A stretch of DNA of 8,484 bases from an uncultured Polaribacter sp. (GTDB lineage Bacteria; Bacteroidota; Bacteroidia; Flavobacteriales; Flavobacteriaceae), in the NCBI GenBank assembly GCA_913050305.1, contig CAJXAS010000073.1, positions 1 through 8,484 of the forward strand, written 5' to 3'. A model generated the notes under the pieces. The model saw nothing but the letters and a program-made list of their open reading frames with translations. It was not told where the DNA came from and made no database searches. Each line of letters begins with the position of its first letter. Within the stretch, counting starts at the first letter, position 1. The translations under genes were made by a program, and so were the position numbers. This document shows positions 1 to 6,948 of the stretch, in pieces.

Positions 1-2172
1 CTTTTAGAACCTAAAGATTACAAACCACATTGGAAAAGTTGGGATCTAAACAACTTACCTATGTTACCAGAACGCTTTGACACGAAAGTTACGGGCGATG
101 CAGGAATTAGAAAACAATTCAATATTGTAAAATCATTATTTGATAAAGCATCTGTTGTTATCAATTGCGGGGATGCTGGAACAGAAGGAGAATTGATACA
201 GCGTTGGGTAATTAACCAATGTAATTATAAAGGTGAAGTGCAACGTTTATGGATTTCCTCACTTACTGAAGAAGCAATTAAAGAAGGATTTAAAAATTTA
301 AAACCCTCTGAACAATATGATAACTTGTATTATGCAGGTTTCTCTAGAGCTATTGGAGATTGGTTATTAGGCCTAAATGCAACCCGACTGTATACTGTAA
401 AATATGGTGGATATAAACAGGTCTTATCTGTAGGTAGAGTGCAAACGCCTACCCTAGCAATGATTGTTAATAGGTATGTTGAAATAACTAATTTTAATCC
501 ACAACCCTACTGGGAGTTACAAACTACGTATAGAAATACACTTTTTAATTATGAAGATGGGCGTTTTTTAAAACAAGAAGACGGCCAAATATTAGCTAAT
601 AAAGTTAAAGAATCAGATTTTGAAATTGTTTCTGTAGTTAAAAAGAAAGGAAAAGAATACGCACCAAAACTATTTGATTTAACTGGTTTACAAGTGTATT
701 GTAATAATAAATTTGGATTTTCAGCGGATGAAACGCTAAAGATGGTTCAAAAGCTATACGAAATGAAAGTAGTTACCTACCCAAGAGTAGACACTACATT
801 TTTACCAAATGATGTATATCCTAAAATTGCAGGAATTTTATCAAAATTAACAAAGTATAGCGAATTAACACAGCCACTATTAGGACAAAAAATAAAGAAA
901 TCGAAACGTATTTTTGATGATCAAAAAGTTACAGATCACCATGCTATAATTCCTACCGGAATTCAAGGAAATTTACAATACAACCAACAACAAGTCTACG
1001 ATATTATAACACGTAGATTTATTGGTGCTTTTTATCCAGATTCAGATGTTTCTAATACTGCCGTAATTGGAAAAGCTGCAGATGTTCCGTTTAAAACAAC
1101 TGGTAAAGAAATACTTACCAAAGGTTGGCGCGTTGCTTTTGAGACGGAAGAGAGCAAAATTAAAAAGGAATTAAACGAACAAGTAACCTTACCTTCTTTT
1201 GTCAAAGGTGAAAAAGGAGCACATGAACCTTCTTTCTTAGAAAAGGAAACAAAACCGCCAAGAAATTTTACAGAAGCAAGTTTATTACGCGCCATGGAAA
1301 CAGCAGGAAGGCATGTAGATGATGATGAAATGCGCGAGTTAATGAAAGAAAATGGCATTGGAAGACCGTCTACCAGAGCGAGTATTATTGAGACGTTGTT
1401 CCGAAGAAAATATATTGAGCGTAAAAAGAAGTTAGTATTACCAACCCAAACAGGTATCGATTTAATTAATATTATAGACAACGAATTACTAAAATCTGCT
1501 GAGTTAACGGGCAGATGGGAAAAACGTTTAAAAGAAATTGAAAGAGGTGAGTTTAATGCAGGAAACTTCATCAACAATATGAAGAAAATGGTAGATGAAT
1601 TGGTTTATGAGGTCCGTTCTAATAAAACGTCTAAGCGCATTTCTTCTAATACTGTCATTCCAAAAGAAGCAAAAAAAACTCCCACTAAAAAACCGATATC
1701 TAAAAAAGAGGTCTTGGGAAAAACATGTCCGAAATGTAATAAAGGAACAATTTTAAAAGGCTCTTCTGCATTTGGCTGTTCTGAATATAAAAATAATTGC
1801 AATTTAAAAATTCCGTTTGAAATTTACGGTAAGAAAGTTTCTGAAAATCAATTAATACGTTTGCTAGACAAAGGGTGCACAACCAATTTAAAGGGATTTA
1901 AAATAGCCACTGGCGCTGTCGAGGGCTTGATTCGTTTTGATGAAAATTTTAATTTAAAATTAGAAGCAAAAAAAGTAGCCACTGTAACAACTTCAGAAAA
2001 AATTAATTGTCCGAAATGTAAAGCTGGAAAAGTCTTGAAAGGAAAAACAGGCTATGGTTGTTCTGCTTATAAAACAGGTTGCAATTTTGTTTTTACTTTT
2101 GACAACATCAAAAAAATAGCAAATGGTAGAGCGTTAACGAAAGAATTAGTGCTTAAAATAATTAGTGCTTAA
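1..2172 (+). CDS. topB: DNA topoisomerase III (type IA), 5' end outside the window
   Basis: Type IA topoisomerase, which cuts one DNA strand through a 5'-phosphotyrosine and passes another strand through the gap. The frame is open from base 1 with typical family sequence ahead of the ATG at 61, so that ATG is internal; 723 codons are visible and roughly 50-70 N-terminal residues are missing (estimate). Counting from base 1, the TOPRIM acidic motif reads DAGTEGE (residues 58-64), SVGRVQTPT lies near 143, and the catalytic tyrosine is Tyr260 in TYPR (codon 778-780). A lysine-rich linker leads to two zinc ribbons with identical CX2CX13CX6C spacing: Cys576/579/593/600 and Cys670/673/687/694. The second Asp of the usual DxDxE triad is Gly here. 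Two C-terminal ribbons are a chromosomal-type architecture, and no conjugation or plasmid genes lie nearby. It faces the DUF2132 gene tail-to-tail. Confidence 0.95.
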   Translation, partial: LLEPKDYKPHWKSWDLNNLPMLPERFDTKVTGDAGIRKQFNIVKSLFDKASVVINCGDAGTEGELIQRWVINQCNYKGEVQRLWISSLTEEAIKEGFKNLKPSEQYDNLYYAGFSRAIGDWLLGLNATRLYTVKYGGYKQVLSVGRVQTPTLAMIVNRYVEITNFNPQPYWELQTTYRNTLFNYEDGRFLKQEDGQILANKVKESDFEIVSVVKKKGKEYAPKLFDLTGLQVYCNNKFGFSADETLKMVQKLYEMKVVTYPRVDTTFLPNDVYPKIAGILSKLTKYSELTQPLLGQKIKKSKRIFDDQKVTDHHAIIPTGIQGNLQYNQQQVYDIITRRFIGAFYPDSDVSNTAVIGKAADVPFKTTGKEILTKGWRVAFETEESKIKKELNEQVTLPSFVKGEKGAHEPSFLEKETKPPRNFTEASLLRAMETAGRHVDDDEMRELMKENGIGRPSTRASIIETLFRRKYIERKKKLVLPTQTGIDLINIIDNELLKSAELTGRWEKRLKEIERGEFNAGNFINNMKKMVDELVYEVRSNKTSKRISSNTVIPKEAKKTPTKKPISKKEVLGKTCPKCNKGTILKGSSAFGCSEYKNNCNLKIPFEIYGKKVSENQLIRLLDKGCTTNLKGFKIATGAVEGLIRFDENFNLKLEAKKVATVTTSEKINCPKCKAGKVLKGKTGYGCSAYKTGCNFVFTFDNIKKIANGRALTKELVLKIISA

Positions 2173-2209
2173 AACAATATCATTTTTACGCAAGCAAAAT
2201 CTATAAAAA

Positions 2210-2431
2210 CTAATCAATCATATTTTTTAAATAAAACTGCTCTACTTTTTCTCTTGCCCACGGAGTAGTTCTTAAAAATTTTAGACTAGATTTATAAGTA
2301 GGGTTATTTTTAAAGGCATTAATATTTAAACTATCTCCTAACTCTTCCCAACCGTATTCTAAAAATAATTGTTCTAACATAGTTGCTAATTTTATGCCGT
2401 GTAAAGGGTTATTCGGTTGGTCTTTGCTCAT
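2210..2431 (-). CDS. VF530/DUF2132 family small DNA-binding protein
   Basis: A 73-residue protein of the VF530 (DUF2132) family, named after a Vibrio fischeri protein of known structure reported to bind DNA; the cellular role is unknown. Family signatures run the full length: NPLHGIKL (residues 8-15), the EYGWEELG block (25-32), INAFKNNPTYKSSLKFLR (37-54) and TPWAREKVE (56-64). The length matches the family and no signal peptide or membrane segment is present, so it should be cytoplasmic. The start is the ATG complementary to 2429-2431; a TACCTTTG element on this strand at 2466-2459 would leave a leader of about 20 nt. It is convergent with topB (37 bp between stop codons) and divergent from gcvT. 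I recognise the family with confidence; the DNA-binding role is carried over from family knowledge and is not evident from the sequence itself. Confidence 0.88.
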   Translation of the reverse strand: MSKDQPNNPLHGIKLATMLEQLFLEYGWEELGDSLNINAFKNNPTYKSSLKFLRTTPWAREKVEQFYLKNMID

Positions 2432-2458
2432 TTTTGGTTTAAGAAATTATAATAGATT

Positions 2459-2492
2459 CAAAGGTAATGCTATTATTTTTTTTAGTTCACAA
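2459..2492 (-). promoter_or_regulatory. Candidate promoter of the DUF2132 gene
   Basis: Read on the minus strand, TACCTTTG (2466-2459) fits the Bacteroidota -7 consensus TAnnTTTG exactly. A TTG at 2492-2490 could serve as the -33 element, but the 23-nt spacing is longer than the usual 19-20 and contains an A8 run. The element sits about 28 nt ahead of the ATG, a sensible place. The -7 match is good and the -33 match is weak. Confidence 0.4.
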
Positions 2493-2494
2493 AT

Positions 2495-2520
2495 ATTAAC
2501 AATTATTAGCAATTGTTTAT
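2495..2520. repeat. Imperfect palindrome, possible operator
   Basis: AACAATT (2498-2504) and AATTGTT (2511-2517) are perfect inverted arms around a 6-nt centre. Extending outward gives 10-bp arms with one mismatch (2497/2518). The right arm includes the TTG proposed as the gcvT -33 element (2513-2515), so a dimeric regulator bound here could block that promoter. The sequence is very AT-rich, so chance is a real alternative. Confidence 0.35.
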
Positions 2521-2542
2521 TGCGGATTTTTCAATAATTTAG
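2513..2542 (+). promoter_or_regulatory. Candidate gcvT promoter
   Basis: TTG at 2513-2515, a 19-nt spacer, then TAATTTAG at 2535-2542. This is the Bacteroidota TTG-N19-TAnnTTTG layout with one mismatch in the -7 box. Transcription would begin near 2549, giving a leader of about 17 nt before the ATG at 2566. Confidence 0.45.
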
Positions 2543-2565
2543 CCGAAAACATAAGAATTCTACAT

Positions 2566-3651
2566 ATGAAAAATATTGCGTTAAATGATATTCACGTTAA
2601 ATTAGGTGCAAAAATGGTTCCTTTTGCCGGTTATAATATGCCTGTGCAGTACGAAGGTGTTACTGCAGAACATTTAACGGTTAGAGAAGCGGTTGGTGTT
2701 TTTGATGTAAGTCATATGGGAGAATTTTTAGTGAGCGGTGTAAATGCACTAGCTTTAATACAAAAAGTAACCTCTAATGATGCCTCTAAGTTAGAAATTG
2801 GCCATGCGCAATACAGCTGTTTTCCCAATGAAAATGGCGGAATTGTAGACGATTTAATTTGTTATAAAATTAAAGAAGAGCAATATTTACTAGTCGTAAA
2901 CGCCTCTAATATTGAAAAAGATTGGAACTGGATTTCTAAATACAACCAAGAATTTAAAGCCGATTTAACAGATTTGTCGGAAGACTATTCGTTATTAGCA
3001 ATTCAAGGACCTAAAGCTGTGGAAGCAATGCAATCTTTATCTTCTTTAGATTTAGCAGCAATTCCTTTTTACAAGTTTAAAATAAGTGATTTTGCAGGTG
3101 TTGAAAACGTAATTATTTCTGCTACTGGTTATACTGGTTCTGGTGGTTTTGAGATTTACTGTAAAAATTCTGAAGCAAAACAAATCTGGGATAGCGTTTT
3201 CGAAGCCGGAGCAGCATATGGAATTAAACCAATTGGCTTGGCAGCAAGAGATACCTTGCGTTTAGAAATGGGCTATTGTTTGTACGGAAATGATATTAAT
3301 GATACAACATCACCAATTGAAGCTGGTTTAGGTTGGATAACTAAATTTACCAAAGACTTTGTAAATGCAGACGCATTGGCAAAAGAAAAAGAACAAAAAC
3401 CAGAAAGAAAATTAGTTGCTTTTGAGTTAGATGAAAGAGGAATTCCAAGGCATGGTTATGATATTGTAGATGAAAACGGGACTATTATTGGTGTTGTAAC
3501 GTCGGGAACTATGAGTCCGTGTTTACAAAAAGGAATTGGAATGGGCTATGTGCCAAGAGTTCTTGCTAAAGCGGGTACACAGATTCATATTCAAGTACGT
3601 AAAAAAGCAATTCCTGCAACTATTATAAAGTTACCCTTTTATAAAGGATAA
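2566..3651 (+). CDS. gcvT: Glycine cleavage system T protein (aminomethyltransferase)
   Basis: GcvT takes the aminomethyl group held on lipoylated H protein, releases ammonia and passes the one-carbon unit to tetrahydrofolate as 5,10-methylene-THF; it acts in the cytoplasm. At 361 residues it is full length (the E. coli enzyme is 364). Visible family blocks are MVPFAGYNMPVQYEG (17-31), FDVSHMGEF (46-54), GGIVDDLICY (91-100), TGYTGSGGFEIY (187-198), AARDTLRLEMG (226-236) and GVVTSGTMSPCLQKGIGMGYV (309-329). Asp95 aligns with the catalytic aspartate of the family. The ATG start gives the expected N-terminus, in which ALNDIHVKLGAKMVPF aligns with other GcvT proteins. The gene stands alone: gcvH and gcvP are not in the window. 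It is bounded by a candidate promoter upstream and a hairpin downstream, so it is probably monocistronic. Confidence 0.97.
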   Translation: MKNIALNDIHVKLGAKMVPFAGYNMPVQYEGVTAEHLTVREAVGVFDVSHMGEFLVSGVNALALIQKVTSNDASKLEIGHAQYSCFPNENGGIVDDLICYKIKEEQYLLVVNASNIEKDWNWISKYNQEFKADLTDLSEDYSLLAIQGPKAVEAMQSLSSLDLAAIPFYKFKISDFAGVENVIISATGYTGSGGFEIYCKNSEAKQIWDSVFEAGAAYGIKPIGLAARDTLRLEMGYCLYGNDINDTTSPIEAGLGWITKFTKDFVNADALAKEKEQKPERKLVAFELDERGIPRHGYDIVDENGTIIGVVTSGTMSPCLQKGIGMGYVPRVLAKAGTQIHIQVRKKAIPATIIKLPFYKG

Positions 3652-3677
3652 AAAATAATTCTCAAAAATAATATATA

Positions 3678-3713
3678 AAACGGCATATTTCGCATCTAAG
3701 AGATATGCCGTTT
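3678..3713 (+). terminator. Hairpin terminator after gcvT
   Basis: AAACGGCATAT (3678-3688) pairs perfectly with ATATGCCGTTT (3703-3713). The stem can continue through a T-G wobble to 3691/3700, leaving an 8-nt loop. It starts 26 nt after the gcvT stop and is followed by a T-rich but interrupted tract (TTTCTCTATTT). This is a likely rho-independent terminator. Confidence 0.75.
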
Positions 3714-3780
3714 CTCTATTTAAAAGCTTATTTTTACTAACGGAAATAATGGTTAATTAAAACCTAACAAAATAAATAAA

Positions 3781-4503
3781 ATGAGTTTTTTAAAAGCAGA
3801 ATGGAGAAAATTAGCTTTTGCTAATTACGAAGTTAATCCGAATGTTTTAGCACAATACATTCCGCCAGGAACAGAGCTTGATTTATGGGAAGGCAAATGC
3901 TTTGTCAGTTTAATTGGATTTATATTTTCAAACACTAAAATATTCGGTATTAAAGTTCCTTTTCATAATACCGTAGAAGAAGTGAATTTGCGTTTTTATG
4001 TAAAACGTTTTGAAAATAATACTTGGAAACGTGGTGCAGTTTTTATCAAAGAAATTGTGTCTAAACCCATGCTTACTTTTGTTGCAAACACGATTTACAA
4101 AGAACACTATGAAACCATGCCCATGAAATACAAATGGGAAGAAAATAGCGAAAACAGAAGTGTAGCATATCATTGGAGAAAGAATAAAATATGGCAATCT
4201 TTTAAAGTTACTGCCGCGCTTAAAACTTCAGAAATTCAAGAAAATAGTGAGACTGAGTTTATTACCGAACATTATTGGGGATATGCAAAGGTAAATGATA
4301 CTGTTACCAATGAATATGAGGTTACCCATCCAAGGTGGAAAAAGTATGAAGTAGAAAGTGCTGATATCAAAGTAGATTTCGAATTGGTTTATGGAAAATA
4401 TTTTGAGTTTTTAAATCACATAAAGCCAACTTCTATTATGCTTATTGAAGGTTCTAAAATAACTATTGAAGGTAAAAAAACCATAAAAAAGGAAGCTTTT
4501 TAA
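3781..4503 (+). CDS. DUF2071/YqjF family protein
   Basis: A 240-residue protein of the DUF2071 (YqjF, COG3361-type) family, which is thought to share the acetoacetate-decarboxylase-like fold; no reaction is established. The diagnostic N-terminal pattern is present: EWRKLAFANYEVNPNVLAQY (7-26), then PPGTELDLWEGKCFVSLIGF (28-47), VEEVNLRFYV (65-74) and a KRGAVFIKEI segment (83-92). No signal peptide or membrane helix is seen, so it is probably cytoplasmic. The ATG at 3781 follows an A-rich stretch typical of this group. It lies 129 bp downstream of gcvT beyond the hairpin and 160 bp upstream of the SDR gene; no clear promoter box was found in front of it. Family assignment is firm, function unknown. 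Confidence 0.85.
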   Translation: MSFLKAEWRKLAFANYEVNPNVLAQYIPPGTELDLWEGKCFVSLIGFIFSNTKIFGIKVPFHNTVEEVNLRFYVKRFENNTWKRGAVFIKEIVSKPMLTFVANTIYKEHYETMPMKYKWEENSENRSVAYHWRKNKIWQSFKVTAALKTSEIQENSETEFITEHYWGYAKVNDTVTNEYEVTHPRWKKYEVESADIKVDFELVYGKYFEFLNHIKPTSIMLIEGSKITIEGKKTIKKEAF

Positions 4504-4610
4504 TGACTTATATTACCTAAAATAAATGCGATAAAAAATTTTATAATTATACCTTCTCAGAGTTAAAATATAGTATTAAAATCTTCATATCTGAAAGTGA
4601 ATAGTGTGCT

Positions 4611-4628
4611 CTTTTTAATTTTAAAAAG
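4611..4628. repeat. Inverted repeat ahead of the SDR gene
   Basis: CTTTTTAA (4611-4618) and TTAAAAAG (4621-4628) form perfect 8-bp arms separated by TT. The repeat sits immediately upstream of the TATGTTTG -7 box, where the promoter spacer would lie. It could be an operator. It is an unlikely terminator for the preceding gene because the stem is almost all A/T and no T-run follows. Confidence 0.35.
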
Positions 4629-4630
4629 GG

Positions 4631-4638
4631 TATGTTTG
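4631..4638 (+). promoter_or_regulatory. Candidate -7 promoter box of the SDR-hydrolase operon
   Basis: TATGTTTG matches the Bacteroidota TAnnTTTG consensus exactly and lies 25 nt before the ATG at 4664, implying a leader of about 20 nt. No TTG occurs at the proper -33 distance; only a TG near 4607 with 22-nt spacing. The rest of the 160-bp gap contains only AT-rich sequence and the inverted repeat at 4611-4628. Confidence 0.5.
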
Positions 4639-4663
4639 CCCACTTAAAACAAACAAAAAAACT

Positions 4664-5779
4664 ATGAATTGTCTATTAACCGGTGGCGGTGGAATTGTCG
4701 GAAGTCACATTATTTTTGAATGGTTATACAAAGCAATCATAGACAAAAAAGTGGCACACTTATTTGTAGTAATAAGAGCTAATGAAAAGTCTGCCCAGCA
4801 GCGTTTAGAAACTATTTTACAAGACGCATCTCGTCCGAAATTTTTAAATGCTTTTACTTTAGAAGCTTGCTTAGAAAAAGTAACTGTTATTTCTAGCGAT
4901 TTATCAACTATAAAAAAAGAAACGTTAGAAAAACATCATTTTGATACCGTAATACATTGCGCAGGTTCCACTAATTTATTGCAAACGGCAGATTCTAAAG
5001 AGACTGTGCATAAACAGAACTACATGGTAACAAAACAACTGTTATCACAACTTCCTAAAGCTGTTAAACGTTTTATATATATTAGTACTGCCTATTCTTT
5101 TGGCATTCAAGAAGAAAAAGTAAAAGATAGTATCGAAAATTATAACGTTACTAGTTTTAGAAACCCGTATGAGGAATCTAAATATGAAAGCGAAAAATAT
5201 GTAAGAGAAACGTGTAAGACACTAAATATTACTTCTCAGGTTTTAAGGCCTAGTATTATTTGTGGTCGTTTATTGGACAAGCCATTTTATGAGACACCAA
5301 AATTTGATGTATTTTATTCTTGGGCAATGTTTTTAGATAAGTATGCGAAAAAATCGAAAGGAGATTTTAGAATTTGGGTAGATAAAGAAAGTGGCTTAAA
5401 CATTGTACCTGTAGATTTTGTTTCTAAAGCAATTTTATATGCTTTTTTGAATCCGGATATTAAAGAATTGAATATTGTAAATCCTACACAGATATTACAT
5501 ACAGACTATGTTGGTGAAGTTTTAAATTCTTTTAATGTAGATTCATATACCTATGTTTCCGAAAGACCCGAAAATCTAAACGGTTTTGAACAATTATATT
5601 ACAAAACTATTGGCAGTCTTTTTGAAAAGTATATTTCTGTGCCAGATTTACAGTTTGAAGTAGCAGAAATTTCAAAACTAATAAAACAATTAAAATTAAG
5701 TACTACTTTAGGTGTTCATGAGAATTTCATGAATCTCATTAATTTTTCAGTAGAAAAAAAATTTAAAAAAAGTTACTAA
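4664..5779 (+). CDS. Extended SDR, thioester-reductase-like (NAD_binding_4 type)
   Basis: A 371-residue NAD(P)-dependent oxidoreductase with a Rossmann fold. The nucleotide-binding motif TGGGGIVG (6-13) fits TGxxGxxG, and the N-terminus starts directly at the first strand, supporting the ATG. The SDR catalytic set is intact: Thr142 in YISTAYSFG, Tyr169 and Lys173 (YxxxK in YEESK). The segment VIRANEKSAQQRLETIL (36-52), followed by VISSDLS (75-81) and VIHCAGSTNL (96-105), resembles the thioester-reductase/fatty-acyl-CoA-reductase branch rather than sugar epimerases. No adenylation or carrier domain is attached, so a stand-alone reductase acting on a thioester or a ketone/alcohol is possible; the substrate cannot be read from sequence. 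The C-terminus is lysine-rich (364-369). No membrane helix is obvious. The hydrolase gene follows after 25 bp, so co-transcription is likely. Confidence 0.82.
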   Translation: MNCLLTGGGGIVGSHIIFEWLYKAIIDKKVAHLFVVIRANEKSAQQRLETILQDASRPKFLNAFTLEACLEKVTVISSDLSTIKKETLEKHHFDTVIHCAGSTNLLQTADSKETVHKQNYMVTKQLLSQLPKAVKRFIYISTAYSFGIQEEKVKDSIENYNVTSFRNPYEESKYESEKYVRETCKTLNITSQVLRPSIICGRLLDKPFYETPKFDVFYSWAMFLDKYAKKSKGDFRIWVDKESGLNIVPVDFVSKAILYAFLNPDIKELNIVNPTQILHTDYVGEVLNSFNVDSYTYVSERPENLNGFEQLYYKTIGSLFEKYISVPDLQFEVAEISKLIKQLKLSTTLGVHENFMNLINFSVEKKFKKSY

Positions 5780-5804
5780 TAACTTTAGATAAAAACGCTC
5801 TATA

Positions 5805-6803
5805 TTGGATTCATTAACTCAAATAGTTTTAGGTGCCGCAGTTGGAGAAGCCGTTTTAGGAAGAAAAATTGGCAATAAAGCAATGTTATACGGAGCTATA
5901 GCTGGAACAATTCCAGATTTAGATGTATTAGCTTCATTTTTCACAGATACCGTTAGTGCCTTAGAGATCCATAGAGGTTTTACACATTCTATCTTTTTCT
6001 CTGTATTGTTTGCCCCCATATTTGCGTTTATTGTAACCAAATATGAAACCTATAAAAACTTTAAAAACTGGACGTTACTTTTCTTTTGGGCGTTTATAAC
6101 ACACCCTATTTTAGACGCACAGACCACTTGGGGCACACAACTCTTTTGGCCTTTAGATATTCGGTTAGCATTTAAAAATATTTTTGTGGTAGATCCTCTT
6201 TATACCATTCCGTTTTTAGTATTTCTAATTTTAGCAATGCGCCAAAAGAAGGCAAGTGAAAAAAGGCGGTTATATAATAATTTAGGGCTGTGTATTAGCA
6301 GTTTATACTTGGTAGTAACTTTAATCTTAAAAGGAGTTTCTTATCAAAAATTCACGAAAGAATTGGCGGAACAAAATATTAGCTACAAAACAATAAAAAC
6401 AAAACCAACACCCCTAAACGCTCTTTTGTGGACGGCTAATATAGAAACAAAAAAATCTTATTTAATTGGAAATTCTTCCTTTTTAGACCAACACCCCATT
6501 CAATTCTCTGAATATCCTAAAGCCCATTATTTGTTAGGCGATATAGCAAAACACCCAAAAACAAAAAGAATGATTGCCATTTCTAAAGGTTGGTATACCA
6601 TCAATAAAAAAAATAACAATTTATATTTTAATGATTTACGTTTCGGCGTTTTGAGTATGCAAGCAAATGCTACTAATTTTGTTTTTAAATATAAAATTGT
6701 TGTTGATGCAAATGGCACTCCATTTTTTATTGAAGAACCAAAAGAAAAAAGGGACGGTAAGAAATTGTTATTAGATTTATGGACACGTATCAAAGGAAAT
6801 TAA
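5805..6803 (+). CDS. YdjM/DUF457-like membrane-bound metal-dependent hydrolase
   Basis: A 332-residue integral membrane protein of the family annotated as membrane-bound metal-dependent hydrolase (YdjM/DUF457 type); the natural substrate is unknown. Likely metal-ligand motifs are IPDLD (36-40), HRGFTHS (56-62) and HPILD (100-104). Hydrophobic segments lie near residues 63-79, 89-103, 131-145 and 160-176, followed by a soluble C-terminal half of about 150 residues. The start must be TTG (5805-5807): it begins the conserved MDSLTQIVLGAAVGEAVLG N-terminus, an in-frame stop lies at 5790-5792, and the next ATG (5883) would remove that conserved region. ATA at 5802 is the only other near-start codon. 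The gene follows the SDR stop by 25 bp with no terminator, so translation may rely on the upstream gene's message. Confidence 0.87.
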   Translation: MDSLTQIVLGAAVGEAVLGRKIGNKAMLYGAIAGTIPDLDVLASFFTDTVSALEIHRGFTHSIFFSVLFAPIFAFIVTKYETYKNFKNWTLLFFWAFITHPILDAQTTWGTQLFWPLDIRLAFKNIFVVDPLYTIPFLVFLILAMRQKKASEKRRLYNNLGLCISSLYLVVTLILKGVSYQKFTKELAEQNISYKTIKTKPTPLNALLWTANIETKKSYLIGNSSFLDQHPIQFSEYPKAHYLLGDIAKHPKTKRMIAISKGWYTINKKNNNLYFNDLRFGVLSMQANATNFVFKYKIVVDANGTPFFIEEPKEKRDGKKLLLDLWTRIKGN

Positions 6804-6818
6804 ATAAATACTTTCCTA

Positions 6819-6849
6819 TTGCCTTTCTGTTATAAAACATTTAAATTTG
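6819..6849 (+). promoter_or_regulatory. Promoter of the DoxX-like gene
   Basis: TTG (6819-6821), a 20-nt spacer and TAAATTTG (6842-6849) match the Bacteroidota primary-sigma consensus at both boxes; it is the best promoter match in the window. It begins 16 bp after the hydrolase stop. A start site near 6856 would leave a leader of about 93 nt before the ATG at 6949. Confidence 0.6.
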
Positions 6850-6948
6850 CACGGTAGTAAATATTTATTTAAAACCAATTTTACAATACTATAAAGTTTG
6901 CTAAAAACTAGCGAAATAACGATAGAATTTAAAACTCTACTTGCAATC

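Noticed and set aside
61..63. ATG as the start of topB
   Set aside because: The 20 codons upstream are open and encode typical topoisomerase III sequence, so the gene begins outside the window.
1032..1577. 181-residue open frame on the minus strand inside topB
   Set aside because: It lies wholly within a clearly real gene on the other strand, resembles no known family, and has a composition typical of an antisense shadow frame.
2566..2580. Glycine riboswitch ahead of gcvT
   Set aside because: The gap to the divergent gene is only 134 bp and AT-rich, and the inferred leader is about 17 nt, with no room for a tandem glycine aptamer.
3714..3780. Promoter for the DUF2071 gene (TATTTTTA at 3729-3736)
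   Set aside because: One mismatch in the -7 box and no TTG at -33 spacing; too weak in such AT-rich DNA to list as a feature.
6527..6793. 88-residue minus-strand frame inside the hydrolase gene
   Set aside because: It is fully antisense to a supported gene with no recognisable motif; considered a shadow.
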